A program made the translations under genes and the position numbers. Source: Okeania sp. KiyG1 (GTDB lineage Bacteria; Cyanobacteriota; Cyanobacteriia; Cyanobacteriales; Microcoleaceae). Taken from it: a stretch of 64,000 nucleotides of DNA. Location: contig NZ_BLZO01000071.1 in the NCBI RefSeq assembly GCF_014132355.1, forward strand, positions 101,778 through 165,777, written 5' to 3'. The notes beneath the pieces were generated by a model. The model was given only the letters and a program-made list of their open reading frames with translations, ran no database searches and had not been told where the DNA came from. Within the stretch, counting starts at the first letter, position 1, and the number at the start of each line of letters is the position of its first letter. Shown one piece after another: positions 1 through 9,044 of this stretch.

Positions 1-12
1 GGCATTAGCTAA

Positions 13-972
13 AAGATTTGGTTCGATTTTGAAAAAGCAAAATTTTTAGGATATGTTAATAAAGTTAGGAACAATTTAGAAGAAATTGCTATTTTTATAG
101 ATAGTAATCCTAATGATATAGCTATAGATCCCAAGGAATATAGAAAACTATTAAATTCATATAAAACGGTAACAGATTCATATTCTAATTATATCAATAA
201 TCTTTGGCAGAAAATAGATATTTCTAACTTAAAGCAAGAGGAAATTTTACAAACACAGCATATTATTATTGCTTCATTGAGTGAAAATCAAGCTACTCAA
301 ATAGACCTAAAATTCGATCGCCTCTCACAAGAACTAATTGCTATTGTGAAAGTAGCAGAAGGTCAAGATTATGAAGCTCATGCTGCTTTAAAATCCGTAA
401 CTCAGCTACAAAAAATTATTATTATTATTAGTGTTTTAACTTCTCTAGGAATAGCGACATTTTTAGCCATTTATATAAGTCGTTTAATTGCTAATCCTCT
501 AAAACAACTCGCTGAAGTTGCTCAACAAGTAACAAAAAAATCTAATTTTCAATTACAAGCTACGGTAAATACAAAGGATGAAGTTGGATTATTAGCTACT
601 TCTTTAAATCAACTTATTTTATGGGTAGGAGAATACACTCATCAGCTAGAAATGTCTCAGAAAACTCTAGAAAATCGTGTGGAAGAACGTACTATTGAAC
701 TTACTAAAGCACTTCATAAACTTCAACAAACTCAATCTCAACTTGTTCAGACAGAAAAAATGTCTAGTTTAGGAAAAATGGTAGGTGGAGTCGCCCATGA
801 AATTAATAATCCAGTTAGCTTCATTTATGGTAATACTGAGTATGCGAAACAATATGTTCTTGATTTATTACATTTAATACATTTATATCAGCAGCACTAT
901 CCTCAGCCAAAACCAGAAATTCAAGATTATATTGAGGAAATTGACCTAGATTTTTTAACTGAAGATTTTTAA
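13..972 (+). pseudogene. Sensor histidine kinase, N-terminal part (frameshifted)
   Basis: This is the front part of a membrane-bound two-component sensor kinase. The frame is open from base 13, just after a TAA at 10-12, and has no ATG in its first 260 bases. The true start therefore lies upstream or has been lost; a TTG at 277 is the first usable alternative. The product shows a helical extracytoplasmic sensor region, a transmembrane segment (IIIIISVLTSLG onward), a HAMP linker (ISRLIANPLKQL), a coiled coil, and a HisKA dimerisation domain with the H-box GGVAHEINNP. The frame ends in TAA after a T5 run at 966-970. Reading on in the -1 frame gives FLKVLSSMKTG and joins smoothly to the ATPase half at 987, so one T appears to be missing. 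This is either a real frameshift or a homopolymer error. No response regulator is visible nearby. Confidence 0.8.
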
Positions 973-986
973 AAGTTTTATCTTCA

Positions 987-1595
987 ATGAAAACTGGGGC
1001 GGAAAGAATTAAGCATATTGTTCAATCTTTAAGAAATTTTTCTCGCCTTGATGAGTCAGAAACTAAATTTGTTAATCTCCAAGAAGGCATTGAAAATACT
1101 CTGGTAATTTTAAATAATAAAATTCAGCACATAAAAGTAATTAAAAACTATGGAGAATTATCTTTAGTTGAATGTTATCCTGCCAAAATCAATCAAGTAT
1201 TTTTAGATATTATTTTTAATGCTGTTGATGCAATCAATCAATTAATATCTAAACAGCAAAATAATCAACTAGATTTTGTTCCTACTCTAAAAATTAAGAC
1301 TGAAACAATAGAGAGCGATCGAGTTAGAATCAGTTTTTGGAATAACGGTCCGGTCATACCACCAAAGATTATAGAAAAATTATTTGACCCATTTTTTACT
1401 ACAAAACCTGTTGGTCAAGGTACGGGTTTAGGATTAACAAATTGTTATCAGATTGTGCAACAGCATTGTGGTCAAATTGAAGTAATTTCTAATTCTGAGC
1501 AAGGAACAGAATTTACTATTACTTTGCCGACTAAAATGTCCGATCGAAAAAATAGTAAGGAGAAATTAATTCTGTCTTCTGGAGGGGGCAAATGA
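987..1595 (+). CDS. Histidine kinase catalytic (HATPase_c) half
   Basis: This is the C-terminal ATP-binding half of the kinase that begins upstream, displaced by one frame. It begins at the conserved MKTGAERIKHIVQSLRNFSR linker that follows the H-box helices. An N-box (DIIFNAVDAI), an F-box-like LFDPFFTTKP and a G2 box (GQGTGLGLT) are present, which are the ATP-lid elements of GHKL ATPases. The G1 box reads NNGPVIPP rather than the usual DNGxG, so nucleotide binding may be altered. On its own the fragment lacks the phosphoacceptor histidine, which lies about 180 bases upstream in the other frame. The homologous C-termini of the hybrid kinases at 43-64 kb have the same organisation. It probably functions only if the T5 frameshift is a sequencing error. 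Confidence 0.8.
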   Translation: MKTGAERIKHIVQSLRNFSRLDESETKFVNLQEGIENTLVILNNKIQHIKVIKNYGELSLVECYPAKINQVFLDIIFNAVDAINQLISKQQNNQLDFVPTLKIKTETIESDRVRISFWNNGPVIPPKIIEKLFDPFFTTKPVGQGTGLGLTNCYQIVQQHCGQIEVISNSEQGTEFTITLPTKMSDRKNSKEKLILSSGGGK

Positions 1596-1951
1596 TATGA
1601 TATATCTTTATTACTGAAGCTTAACCTTAAATTATTGAAAATTTAACTAAAATATGTTAAACTTATAGACTATATCAAATCTGGTTAAACAAACTCACTT
1701 CAATTTAGTAGTTAGTAGCTCAATAGAGGATACTAAACTCTGAAACGTTTACTATTCAAGATCAGTGTAAATTGGATCTATGTACAATTAAACGGATTTG
1801 GTATAATTAGTCAATATTCATTAATTTGGCAATTGCATTTGTATAAAACTTTGTGATAGATTGTAAATGTTCATGTGAGTTCTATATTAATTAGAGAATA
1901 CTCTAAAGATCCTTACAGCAAACAAAAGTTATTTTTTCTAGGACAGGGAAA
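1596..1951. other. Intergenic spacer with dispersed-repeat fragment
   Basis: This 356-base AT-rich spacer has no convincing gene. It contains the motif TATCAAATCTGGTTAAAC (about 1673), which recurs with variations at about 2193, inverted near 2777, and again near 49,055 and 61,450. I see no strong terminator after the kinase. The purine-rich stretch AGGACAGGG at 1941-1949 would serve as a ribosome binding site for the small frame at 1952. Confidence 0.4.
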
Positions 1952-2164
1952 ATGTTACAAACTAAGTGCAATAATTCTAAATTTAAGCAAGTGATGATCG
2001 ATAGAACTTGTAGCCAGACATTCTCAGTTGCAATTAGAAAGCCTAAATATGGGCACAACTACAATTCATATGTTTGTCATACATCTGCTCCTAGTTTAGT
2101 TTCTTTATTTAAAAACTCTAATCTCCAGAAGGATATGGTAGCAACAGTTCCCGAAGAAGTATAA
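1952..2164 (+). CDS. Small hypothetical protein (70 aa)
   Basis: I do not recognise this product. The 70-residue frame starts with ATG shortly after AGGACAGGG, a plausible Shine-Dalgarno sequence. It has three cysteines, several basic residues and an acidic C-terminus (VPEEV), with no signal peptide or membrane span. It sits alone between the broken histidine kinase and a repeat-rich spacer. The start context argues for a gene, while its short length and isolation argue against one. It could be a lineage-specific peptide or a chance frame. Confidence 0.35.
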   Translation: MLQTKCNNSKFKQVMIDRTCSQTFSVAIRKPKYGHNYNSYVCHTSAPSLVSLFKNSNLQKDMVATVPEEV

Positions 2165-2220
2165 TCTATATTCATTTTTCCTCATATACATAATATCAAA
2201 TCTGGTTGAATACTTATTCA

Positions 2221-2370
2221 AGACTTACGCAAATTCATCTTGAAAACGCGATATGTAGGGGCGTTTTGCTGTCGCATAACTCCGTTAACGCTCCGCGACA
2301 TGTAAAGCGGAGCTTTGCGTTAGCAAATGGCATTCGCCCTCACTCGATTTAGTGTCCGCGCGTAAGTCCT
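2221..2370. repeat. Palindromic element with AGACTTACGC / GCGTAAGTCCT ends
   Basis: This 150-base stretch begins AGACTTACGCAAATTC and ends CCGCGCGTAAGTCCT, so its ends form an imperfect inverted repeat. The interior is GC-richer and folds (for example GCGGAGC and TGTCGCATAACTCCG). A single end of the same family (CAGGACTTACGCAAAG) occurs at about 28,327. It resembles a non-autonomous transposable repeat. No target duplication is clear. Confidence 0.5.
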
Positions 2371-2407
2371 GTTATTATATAGTTGAAAGTAGGGGACCCA
2401 CCCCTAA

Positions 2408-2609
2408 TATCATGTCCGGTTGAATACTTATTATTAAAATAGTAGGGGAGCGGGTAGGGACGTTGCATGCAACGTCCGTACGGGGAGTATGGGAGTAGGG
2501 GAGTAGGGAACCCACCCCTAACCCCGACCGTGGAGGGGAAAATAGAAAGATTTACTGTTTAAGCACTCATGATAAGTTTTTTCCAGATCGCTCTTATCCG
2601 GACATGATA
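2408..2609. mobile_element. MITE, TATCATGTCCGG family, TAA target duplication
   Basis: The termini TATCATGTCCGG (2408) and CCGGACATGATA (2609) are perfect inverted repeats. They are flanked by TAA (2405-2407 and 2610-2612). The element interrupts another dispersed repeat: the flanks join to CCCCTAACCCCGACC, a string found uninterrupted at about 2515, so the empty site can be reconstructed. The interior holds AGTAGGGGAG microsatellite, the near-palindrome TAGGGACGTTGCATGCAACG at 2455-2480, and no gene. The same family occurs at 18,032, 19,917, 20,075 and 42,919. Confidence 0.75.
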
Positions 2610-2842
2610 TAACCCCGACCGTGGAGGGGAAGAAGGGAGTAGGGGAGTAGGGGAGATTAAATAGACATCTCTTTCCTCCTACTCTCTATTCCCTATCCGT
2701 GGTGGAGATATCTAGTATTGAAGTAATTTAAGAAATTATCAACAGATATTATATCAGCAGATTTGGTAGTGCAGTTAACCGGATTTGATATCAGAATTAC
2801 GCACTCGCTTCTGCCTCCTACCCTCTGCCTTTTCTGATAATA

Positions 2843-4852
2843 CTATTTCCATTCATCCCAAGTATTATTAAAAATCGAAGTTTCAGGAAAAGCAGTCGGA
2901 TTACCATTTTCCTCTAAACGACCTTGTAAAATCTCCAATTCCCATTCCTTAGAAGGCATATCATCAATCAATTCATAAGGAAAAATACCCCGCTCCAAAG
3001 CAAAATCAATCGTTGTACCAGCAGCAGCACCAGCAGACCATTCAAAAGAATGAACCCGATAAGCAGCAGCAGCAATATAACTCGTAGCAATAGTCTTCCC
3101 TGCTACCAACAAATTATCAATTTCCTGAGGTATCATTGCCCGTAAAGGAATTTGAAAAGGATAAGCAGAACCTTGACCCCTCCTAATACCTGCTCGTTCA
3201 GAATTACCAGGTGCTTCTGCCGGACTTTTTGTCATGCAGGGATGAAAATCTATAGCATAATGACCAATACCCACACTATCAGGAAAAACAGTCGCCCGAG
3301 CGCGTTGAGGCATTTCTTGCATTGAGTTAATTTGTACATCTGGAGGTACAAAAGCAGAAACAGCTCCCCACAAATAATGTAATGTATCCGGTGCTAAATT
3401 TTGCAGATAAAAATCATCCCGAAAATTCTTTTTAGCAATATCAACTTCTGCCACCGTAAAACCTTCTGGATAAGTCTTTCCTGGACGACCAATAATACGT
3501 CTTCCCTCTCGCATATAAGGATATTTTGACAACCCGTGAGCTGTTCCCATCGGTGCATCAAACCCACTCAAAAAACGATTATTCGGATGTTTTTCCTTTA
3601 CCCCTGCTCCCAACTGAGAGTCAGTAGTTCCCTCAACCAACCAATGGAAATAACCGAGAGCATTTTCCTCACCCCGACGGAGGGTTTCGGCACGCAAACC
3701 ACCCATCCAACCACCGGGTCGCAGTTGACCTGTAGCTTGCAGTTGGTTTCGACTATAAATCAAATTATCTTCACGGTTTCCAGGACGGTAGTCATTGCCC
3801 CAAGTCCAATTTTGCATGGAAATATCGCCGGGAAAAATTGTTCGTTTTTTGTAGTCTCCTGGTTGCGGTGCGTCTGGTTTCACTGACCAAATTTGACGAT
3901 AGGTGAAAACTAGGGGGAAACTAGCTAATCTTGATAATTCATAACTATAGTAGGGAGCATACTGAGAATAAAAGGGTGGTTCGACATGGGTTTGAGGTGT
4001 TTCCGTTGCTTCCATGGCGAAGGTGTAGGTAAAACCTTGAGTGCAGTAGGAGTCTCTGGTGTCAACGGGAGATGAGGGGTCAAGATAGGTTTGCGGGTCG
4101 ATACCGAGACGATAGGGAACGTCTGCTAGGGCAATAATTTCTCCGGTTTCGGTTGCTTCGACAACATACCAGTCTGCACCTCCTGTTTTTTCTGGGGAAG
4201 GTTGGGGTACAAACTGAATTATGGTTTTGTCGAAACGTGCTGAGTTTTGGTAACGGTAAGCATCTTCAATAACTTGAGATAGGGGTTCGGTGTTGATGGG
4301 TGGGGTTCCTGCTGCTGGTTGGTGTTGAATAGCGATCGCTCTATTGATTTGATTATTGGAAATATCTAACTGTTTCACAACAGTATTGGGAAACCATTTG
4401 AATGTTCCTCCACCTTTTTTGGCAGCATCTTGCAACATCTGAAATAGAATACCGTGACCATCGTAAGGCATAAAACAGGAGACGCTTACCCAACAACGAC
4501 CGGGATTTAATCTACCGTATTTTTCTTCGATACGTTCCCGTAATTCTAAGTAACCACGGGGATAAAATAGGAGACTGCGTTGAGTACCACGTTCGTCGAG
4601 AGCGGAGGTGCCTTGGGAAGAAATTTGACCGCCTACCCAGTCGGTAATTTCGGTGACACAAACGGTGCGTCCTGCTAATAATGATTCGTAGGCAGTTGCT
4701 GCTCCTGATAAACCGCCGCCGATGATGAGTATTTCGCAGGTTTCTTCTTGGTCTGGGGTGCGGGGTGGCGCTGCTAACGCGGGGGCAATAGTTGGAGTTA
4801 GGGAAAATAAGCTGAGAATTAGGCTGATTATTGGTTTGGTTTTTTTGAGCAT
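2843..4852 (-). CDS. Exported FAD-dependent oxidoreductase (FAD_oxidored family)
   Basis: This 669-residue flavoprotein has an N-terminal signal peptide (LILSLFSLTPTIAPALA, cut near residue 27). The dinucleotide-binding motif ILIIGGGLSGAATAYE follows at residues 41-56, the GxGxxG Rossmann fingerprint of the FAD_oxidored superfamily. A second conserved stretch near the C-terminus (NLLVAGKTIATSYIAAAAYR) is the typical FAD-closing motif of these proteins. The signal peptide suggests a periplasmic enzyme. Its substrate cannot be inferred from sequence, and annotating it beyond 'FAD-dependent oxidoreductase' would be guesswork. It is encoded alone on the minus strand. Codon use and GC are slightly above its neighbours, and the frame is uninterrupted over 2 kb, which supports a functional gene. 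Confidence 0.88.
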   Translation of the reverse strand: MLKKTKPIISLILSLFSLTPTIAPALAAPPRTPDQEETCEILIIGGGLSGAATAYESLLAGRTVCVTEITDWVGGQISSQGTSALDERGTQRSLLFYPRGYLELRERIEEKYGRLNPGRCWVSVSCFMPYDGHGILFQMLQDAAKKGGGTFKWFPNTVVKQLDISNNQINRAIAIQHQPAAGTPPINTEPLSQVIEDAYRYQNSARFDKTIIQFVPQPSPEKTGGADWYVVEATETGEIIALADVPYRLGIDPQTYLDPSSPVDTRDSYCTQGFTYTFAMEATETPQTHVEPPFYSQYAPYYSYELSRLASFPLVFTYRQIWSVKPDAPQPGDYKKRTIFPGDISMQNWTWGNDYRPGNREDNLIYSRNQLQATGQLRPGGWMGGLRAETLRRGEENALGYFHWLVEGTTDSQLGAGVKEKHPNNRFLSGFDAPMGTAHGLSKYPYMREGRRIIGRPGKTYPEGFTVAEVDIAKKNFRDDFYLQNLAPDTLHYLWGAVSAFVPPDVQINSMQEMPQRARATVFPDSVGIGHYAIDFHPCMTKSPAEAPGNSERAGIRRGQGSAYPFQIPLRAMIPQEIDNLLVAGKTIATSYIAAAAYRVHSFEWSAGAAAGTTIDFALERGIFPYELIDDMPSKEWELEILQGRLEENGNPTAFPETSIFNNTWDEWK

Positions 4853-5158
4853 AATTTAAGTTAATTTGTAATAATCAAATACTCAAATTTTAGATGAATT
4901 TGAACAGACTTGATTGAGACTTTATAGCACTACAAGAATTGGTTAGGACGTTTTTCAATCCTAAAACCCTTTTACAGTTTGCTATTACCTATCCCCTAGC
5001 GTGTAGCACTATAATAGGTTTGTATGGCCAATTGAATAATTAGTCGATAGTTGACGATTTTTATTTTTGGAGGATATTATAAATACTGTAAATTTCAAAA
5101 ATAATAGAGTTATCGTTTTATCTGGGTAAGAGACTGTTTGTCAAAAAAAAAGCTCAAG
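4853..5158. other. Intergenic spacer upstream of the FAD oxidoreductase
   Basis: This AT-rich spacer probably holds the minus-strand promoter of the flavoprotein gene, though I cannot fix -10 and -35 boxes with confidence. It contains a directly repeated TAGCACTA (about 4926 and 5009). No open frame of interest is present. Confidence 0.35.
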
Positions 5159-5290
5159 GTGGCCACAAAAAAGTATGTAAGGTAGGGAAATAAAAAAATC
5201 AATGTCCCGAAAATCTTATGCCAGCGGTCTAAGCGATTCCTTACGGGACGCTACGCGAACGGCAGTGGGAACTACTAAAACCTTTTATAC
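5159..5290 (+). pseudogene. IS5-like transposase remnant (left end and N-terminus)
   Basis: The stretch begins with a putative IS end (GGCCACAAAAAAGTATGTAAG) that is matched at about 8592 (GCCATAAAAAAGTATGTAAG). From 5203 the bases read MSRKSYAS and, after an inserted GC-rich palindromic repeat (about 5224-5261), QWELLKPFILD. This is the typical N-terminus of small IS5-family/DDE_Tnp_1 transposases of cyanobacteria. It is only a relic, with no downstream catalytic part here. Confidence 0.55.
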
Positions 5291-5325
5291 TAGACTTAGT
5301 AGAACAGTGGTGCATTAGAATATCT

Positions 5326-5474
5326 GGCGTTGCTGATTCTGGGTATGATGCAAGCCCCCCTAGCCCCCCAATTTTGGGGGGAATAAAACTCTAAAAGTCC
5401 CCCAATTTTGGGGGATTTAGGGGGCTTGACAAGAACCAAACAATCGCGCATTCATACTTCAATTCAGCAACGCC
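5326..5474. mobile_element. MITE, GGCGTTGCTGA family, copy A
   Basis: This 149-base element has inverted termini GGCGTTGCTGATT and AATTCAGCAACGCC. Its flanks, GAATATCT (5318-5325) and GAATATAT (5475-5482), look like an 8-base target duplication with one change. The interior is a C/G-tract hairpin (CCCCCCAATTTTGGGGGG). A second copy in inverted orientation with a perfect 8-base duplication lies at 42,414-42,621. It has no coding capacity and is presumably moved in trans by a full-length IS elsewhere. Confidence 0.7.
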
Positions 5475-5546
5475 GAATATATCTACTAAATAAGTAACCA
5501 GTAATAATTTTTCGCCTATATTTACTATTATAATTACACAGATTTT

Positions 5547-5762
5547 ATGCAAGCAGATAGTGTTCCACTAGATATTGTCTTTATTCTGTTTTGTGCAGTC
5601 CTAGTGATTTTGATGCAGCTAGGTTTTGCTCTTTTGGAAGCGGGGTTGCTTCCTTCCAAGCACACAGTCTCAATCATATTCAAAAATTTTGCTGACTTTG
5701 GTGTTAGCTTTATCGCTTTTTTCTTATTTGGTTACTGGATATTGAAGGGTAGAAATAAATAA
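5547..5762 (+). pseudogene. amt: Ammonium transporter (Amt), truncated 5' end
   Basis: The 71-codon frame encodes the first two membrane helices of an Amt/Mep/Rh-type ammonium channel. The stretches MQLGFALLEAGLLPSKHT and NFADFGVSFIAFFLFGYW match the family's first two helices and the loop between them. A full Amt has about 400-500 residues and eleven helices, so over 80 percent is missing. Homology stops at GYWI, and the remaining LKGRNK comes from the leader sequence of the following GTPase gene. That leader's GGTAGAAAT recurs in front of the second GTPase copy. The gene was therefore cut when the GTPase unit arrived. It cannot make a functional channel. Confidence 0.75.
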
Positions 5763-5772
5763 GAATTTAGAC

Positions 5773-6864
5773 ATGAACAACGAAGTAGAACAAGAACTAG
5801 AGAAAATACGAGAGGGACTCAAACCACCAAGTATTGCTGTAATTGGTAGAACTGGTACAGGAAAGAGTAGTCTAATTAAAGCTATTTTGGGACTAGATGA
5901 CGATGAAATCAAAGTAGGTGCTGGGTTCCCGGTAACAGAACGCTATGAAAGGTATCCATTCCCACACAATCAAGATACTCCAATCATACTCTATGATTCT
6001 CCTGGCTATGAAGCTAGCAAAACAGATGATTTTTTAGAAGAGACTTTAAAATTCCTTCGGGACAAATCTCTTTCCAATACCGAATCTGTAGATGACTGTA
6101 TTCACCTTATTTGGTATCTTATTCATGGGGGATTAGGTAGGATTGAATATTTCGATAAACAAGTGATTCAAACATTACTTAGCGAAAAAATTCCTATAAT
6201 CATGGTGTTAAGTCGGTGTGATACTGCGCAACCAGAAAAACTTTCTAAACTTAGAAAAAAGCTGAGTGAAGTCTTAGCTGACATTGAGCAGACAGCAAAT
6301 ACCCAACTCAAAATTATGGAAGTCTCTGCCGATCCTATTCCAGGAAAGACAGTTTCAGGTCTAAAAGAATTAACAGAAGAATCTAAAAAAGCCATTCCTG
6401 AATTATATGCAGAAGCATTTATCAGAGCTCAGAGAGTGAATATCAAATTGAAAAGGAAACCAGCATACTCTCTTATTGGGAAGACAGCTGGGGCATGTTT
6501 TGGTTTATCTTTTATTCCTATTCCAGGCTCTACTAAGCTAAGTGTTATGGGAACTCAGCCAGCTTTACTAGCATCTATTGCTAAACTTTATAATCTTGAT
6601 CCCTTTCTTAATAACGGTATTACAGCTGCCACCATAGCATTTAGTGGTTTACTAGTGATCGTTGGCGCAACAATACTAGATGTAGCTACAACTTTCTTGT
6701 CAGGAATATTTCCTCCTCTTTTTATACCAGGTAAAAGCATTACTGGTGTAGTAGCTGCAAGTTACATTTTGGCTGTAGGATTGGCATATACTTCTACTTT
6801 AGAAGCACTATCAATTCGTCGCTTAAACTCCAACATGAATAAGAAAGACATAAAAAATTCATAA
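5773..6864 (+). CDS. Membrane-associated GTPase, copy 1 (C-terminally frameshifted)
   Basis: This is a P-loop GTPase of the TRAFAC/Era-like class. It has G1 GRTGTGKS (residues 25-32), G3 DSPG (75-78), a G4-like SRCD (147-150) and a G5-like SAD. The C-terminal half has hydrophobic helices and IPIPGSTKLSVMGTQPALLA followed by LYNLD, a pattern like the DUF697 membrane-associated tail of related GTPases. It is a close paralogue of the gene at 7080 (tandem duplication). Compared with that copy it has lost two bases near 6850 and stops early at KNS. The remaining tail (ELKRYQK...GDYNPED) is still readable in another frame up to 6985. So about 40 residues are missing, and it may be non-functional. 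The cellular role is unknown; such GTPases act at membranes. Confidence 0.8.
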   Translation: MNNEVEQELEKIREGLKPPSIAVIGRTGTGKSSLIKAILGLDDDEIKVGAGFPVTERYERYPFPHNQDTPIILYDSPGYEASKTDDFLEETLKFLRDKSLSNTESVDDCIHLIWYLIHGGLGRIEYFDKQVIQTLLSEKIPIIMVLSRCDTAQPEKLSKLRKKLSEVLADIEQTANTQLKIMEVSADPIPGKTVSGLKELTEESKKAIPELYAEAFIRAQRVNIKLKRKPAYSLIGKTAGACFGLSFIPIPGSTKLSVMGTQPALLASIAKLYNLDPFLNNGITAATIAFSGLLVIVGATILDVATTFLSGIFPPLFIPGKSITGVVAASYILAVGLAYTSTLEALSIRRLNSNMNKKDIKNS

Positions 6865-7079
6865 AAAAAGATTTTCATCTGAGCTGAAAAGATATCAGAA
6901 AAAAGTACGACAAAAGTTAAACATGAAGATGATGAAAGAATTTATTGAATCACTCGAGCAGGGAGATTATAACCCAGAAGATTGATATATTTGTAAAAAA
7001 AAGCTAAAGATGGCTGTACTATAAAGAATATATTAGAGTTTTGAAAGGTAGAAATATATAATATATTAGGAGTTTAGAA

Positions 7080-8294
7080 ATGAACAACGAAATAGATCAA
7101 GAACTGAAGAAAATACAAGAGAAACTAAAACCACCAAGTATTGCTATAATTGGTAGAACAGGTGCAGGAAAGAGTAGTCTAATTAAAGCTATTTTTGGGC
7201 TAGATGACGATGAAATCGCGGTAGATGTTGGATTGCCAGTAACAAAAAGCTATAGAAAATATCCAAATCCATATAATCCAGATATTCCAATCATACTCTA
7301 TGATTCTCCTGGCTATGAAGTTAGCAAAACCGATGATTTTTTAGAAGATACTTTAAAATTCCTTGGGGAAAAATCTCTTTACAATACCCCATCTGTAGAT
7401 GACTGTATTCACCTTGTTTGGTATCTCATTCATGCGGGATTAAGTAGGATTGAATATTTCGATAAACAAGTGATTGAAACAGCACTTAGCTTAAAAATTC
7501 CTATAATCATCGTGTTAAGTCAGTGCGATATTGCTAAACCAAAAGAGCTCTCTGAACTTAAAAAAAAGCTGAGTTACATCTTAGCTGACATTGAGCAGAG
7601 AGCAAATACTCAACTCAAAATTATGGAAGTTTCTGCCGATCCTATTCCAGGAAAGACAGTTTCAGGTCTAAAAGAATTAACAAAAGCATCTATAAAAGCT
7701 ATTCCTGAATCGTATTCAGAAGCATTTATTAGAGCTCAGACAGTTAATGTCAAACTAAAAAGGAGAGTCGCATACTCTCTGGTTGCGACTGCAGCTGGGG
7801 TATGTTTTGGTTCAGCTTTTGTTCCTATTCCAGGATCTACTCCAATTAGTATTATTGGAACTCAGCCAACTTTATTAGCATCTCTTGCTAAAATTTATAA
7901 TCTCGATCGTCTTCTTGATAAAGGTGTTGCAACTGTCACCCTAGGAATTAATGCTTTAGTAGCGATCGCTGGTACAACAATACTAGATGTAGCCACAACT
8001 ATCTTTTCAGCAATATTTCCTCCTCTTTTTATACCAGGTGAAAGCATTACTGGTATAGTAGCTGCGAGTTACATTTTGATTATAGGGCTAGCATATACTT
8101 CTACCTTAGAAGCAGTATCAATTAATTACTTAAACTCCAACATGAATAGGGAAGAAGTCACAACATTCTTTAAAAGAAGATTTGCATATGAACTGAAAAG
8201 ATATCAGAAAGAAGTACAACAAAAGTCAGACATGAAGATGATGAAAGAATTTATTGAATCACTCAAGCGGGGAGATTATAACCCACAAGATTAA
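7080..8294 (+). CDS. Membrane-associated GTPase, copy 2
   Basis: This intact 404-residue paralogue of the preceding gene has G1 GRTGAGKS near residue 25, G3 DSPG, G4-like SQCD and a SAD G5 element. Next come paired hydrophobic segments (FVPIPGSTPISIIGTQ and VAIAGTTILDVATTIF) resembling DUF697 tails, then an extra basic C-terminal helix (KRRFAYELKRYQKEVQQK) that copy 1 has lost. It starts at ATG 7080 after AGGAGTTTAGAA, a good ribosome binding site. The 215-base gap from copy 1 contains the decayed copy-1 tail and a leader homologous to the one before copy 1, so the duplicated unit is about 1.3 kb. The function is unrecognised beyond a nucleotide-binding, membrane-associated protein. Confidence 0.85.
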   Translation: MNNEIDQELKKIQEKLKPPSIAIIGRTGAGKSSLIKAIFGLDDDEIAVDVGLPVTKSYRKYPNPYNPDIPIILYDSPGYEVSKTDDFLEDTLKFLGEKSLYNTPSVDDCIHLVWYLIHAGLSRIEYFDKQVIETALSLKIPIIIVLSQCDIAKPKELSELKKKLSYILADIEQRANTQLKIMEVSADPIPGKTVSGLKELTKASIKAIPESYSEAFIRAQTVNVKLKRRVAYSLVATAAGVCFGSAFVPIPGSTPISIIGTQPTLLASLAKIYNLDRLLDKGVATVTLGINALVAIAGTTILDVATTIFSAIFPPLFIPGESITGIVAASYILIIGLAYTSTLEAVSINYLNSNMNREEVTTFFKRRFAYELKRYQKEVQQKSDMKMMKEFIESLKRGDYNPQD

Positions 8295-8352
8295 TTCAAT
8301 ATATCATATCATATTATTCAGTTGTTTGAAACAGTCGGTCCCTTAGCAGAAA

Positions 8353-8454
8353 ATGCCGTTAAACTTGAGAACTTATGAGTGTAGTGAATGCGGTTTTGAA
8401 GCTGATAGAGATTTTAATGCTGCTATCAACTTGAAAAACTATGTGTATCAGTAG
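8353..8454 (+). pseudogene. tnpB: IS200/IS605 TnpB C-terminal relic
   Basis: The bases encode RTYECSECGFEADRDFNAAI followed by NLKNY and a stop. This is the zinc-ribbon and RuvC-III DRD-N-A-A-N end of TnpB/OrfB proteins. The rest of the gene is missing. Downstream (to about 8580) are typical TnpB tail and element-end sequences in broken frames, ending near CAATCACG. Confidence 0.65.
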
Positions 8455-8589
8455 CTTGAGTTCCAAGCGAATTGAAGCCTGTGGAGAAGATAAGTTACAG
8501 ACTGCGGTCAGTGGTCTTCAGAGAAGCAGGAAGCTAGCTCCAAAGCTTATGCAATCACGTATGGGTAAGTTTGGGTAAGTTTAGTAGAA

Positions 8590-8985
8590 CGGTAGCCATA
8601 AAAAAGTATGTAAGAGCTGATTTATAAAGAAAATCTAAAGAAAGTTAAGTCATAAGAGCTGATTTATAAAGAGAATCTAAAAAAGTAGGGGATTAAGTGA
8701 ATATGGTGTTATCCTTATGTGCTAGTTATAATTAAGCCATATTGTGACTAATACACTTGTATTGTACGCCAAAAACTCAGAACAGAATTAGACAGGGATG
8801 AAGACTCAACTGTTGCCATTGCTGATTCCCAGTCAGTGAAAACAACAGAAAAAAGCGCACCGCCCGCGCTGAGGTTTCCTCAGCTTAAGGACGGAGCAAG
8901 CAAGGCTCTTTCTACGGCGCACGACGGTGGCAAGAAAGTTAAGGGGCGTAAGCGTCACATTGTAGTAGATTCCTGAGGTACAGCA
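8590..8985 (+). pseudogene. IS5-like transposase remnant (central part)
   Basis: A left end similar to the one at 5159 (GCCATAAAAAAGTATGTAAG) is followed by a tandem AGAGCTGATTTATAAAG (8612 and 8660). From 8767 the bases read RQKLRTELDRDEDSTVAIAD, then SQSVKTTEK. After an inserted palindromic repeat (about 8853-8922) they read DGGKKVKGRKRHIVVDS and a stop. This is the catalytic-core region of an IS5/DDE_Tnp_1 transposase. Stops and the insertion show it is dead. Confidence 0.6.
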
Positions 8986-9044
8986 ATCCTAAAACTCTAA
9001 TTAACCTTCTTATACCAATTCTTGAAAATAGGACTACAAATAGG

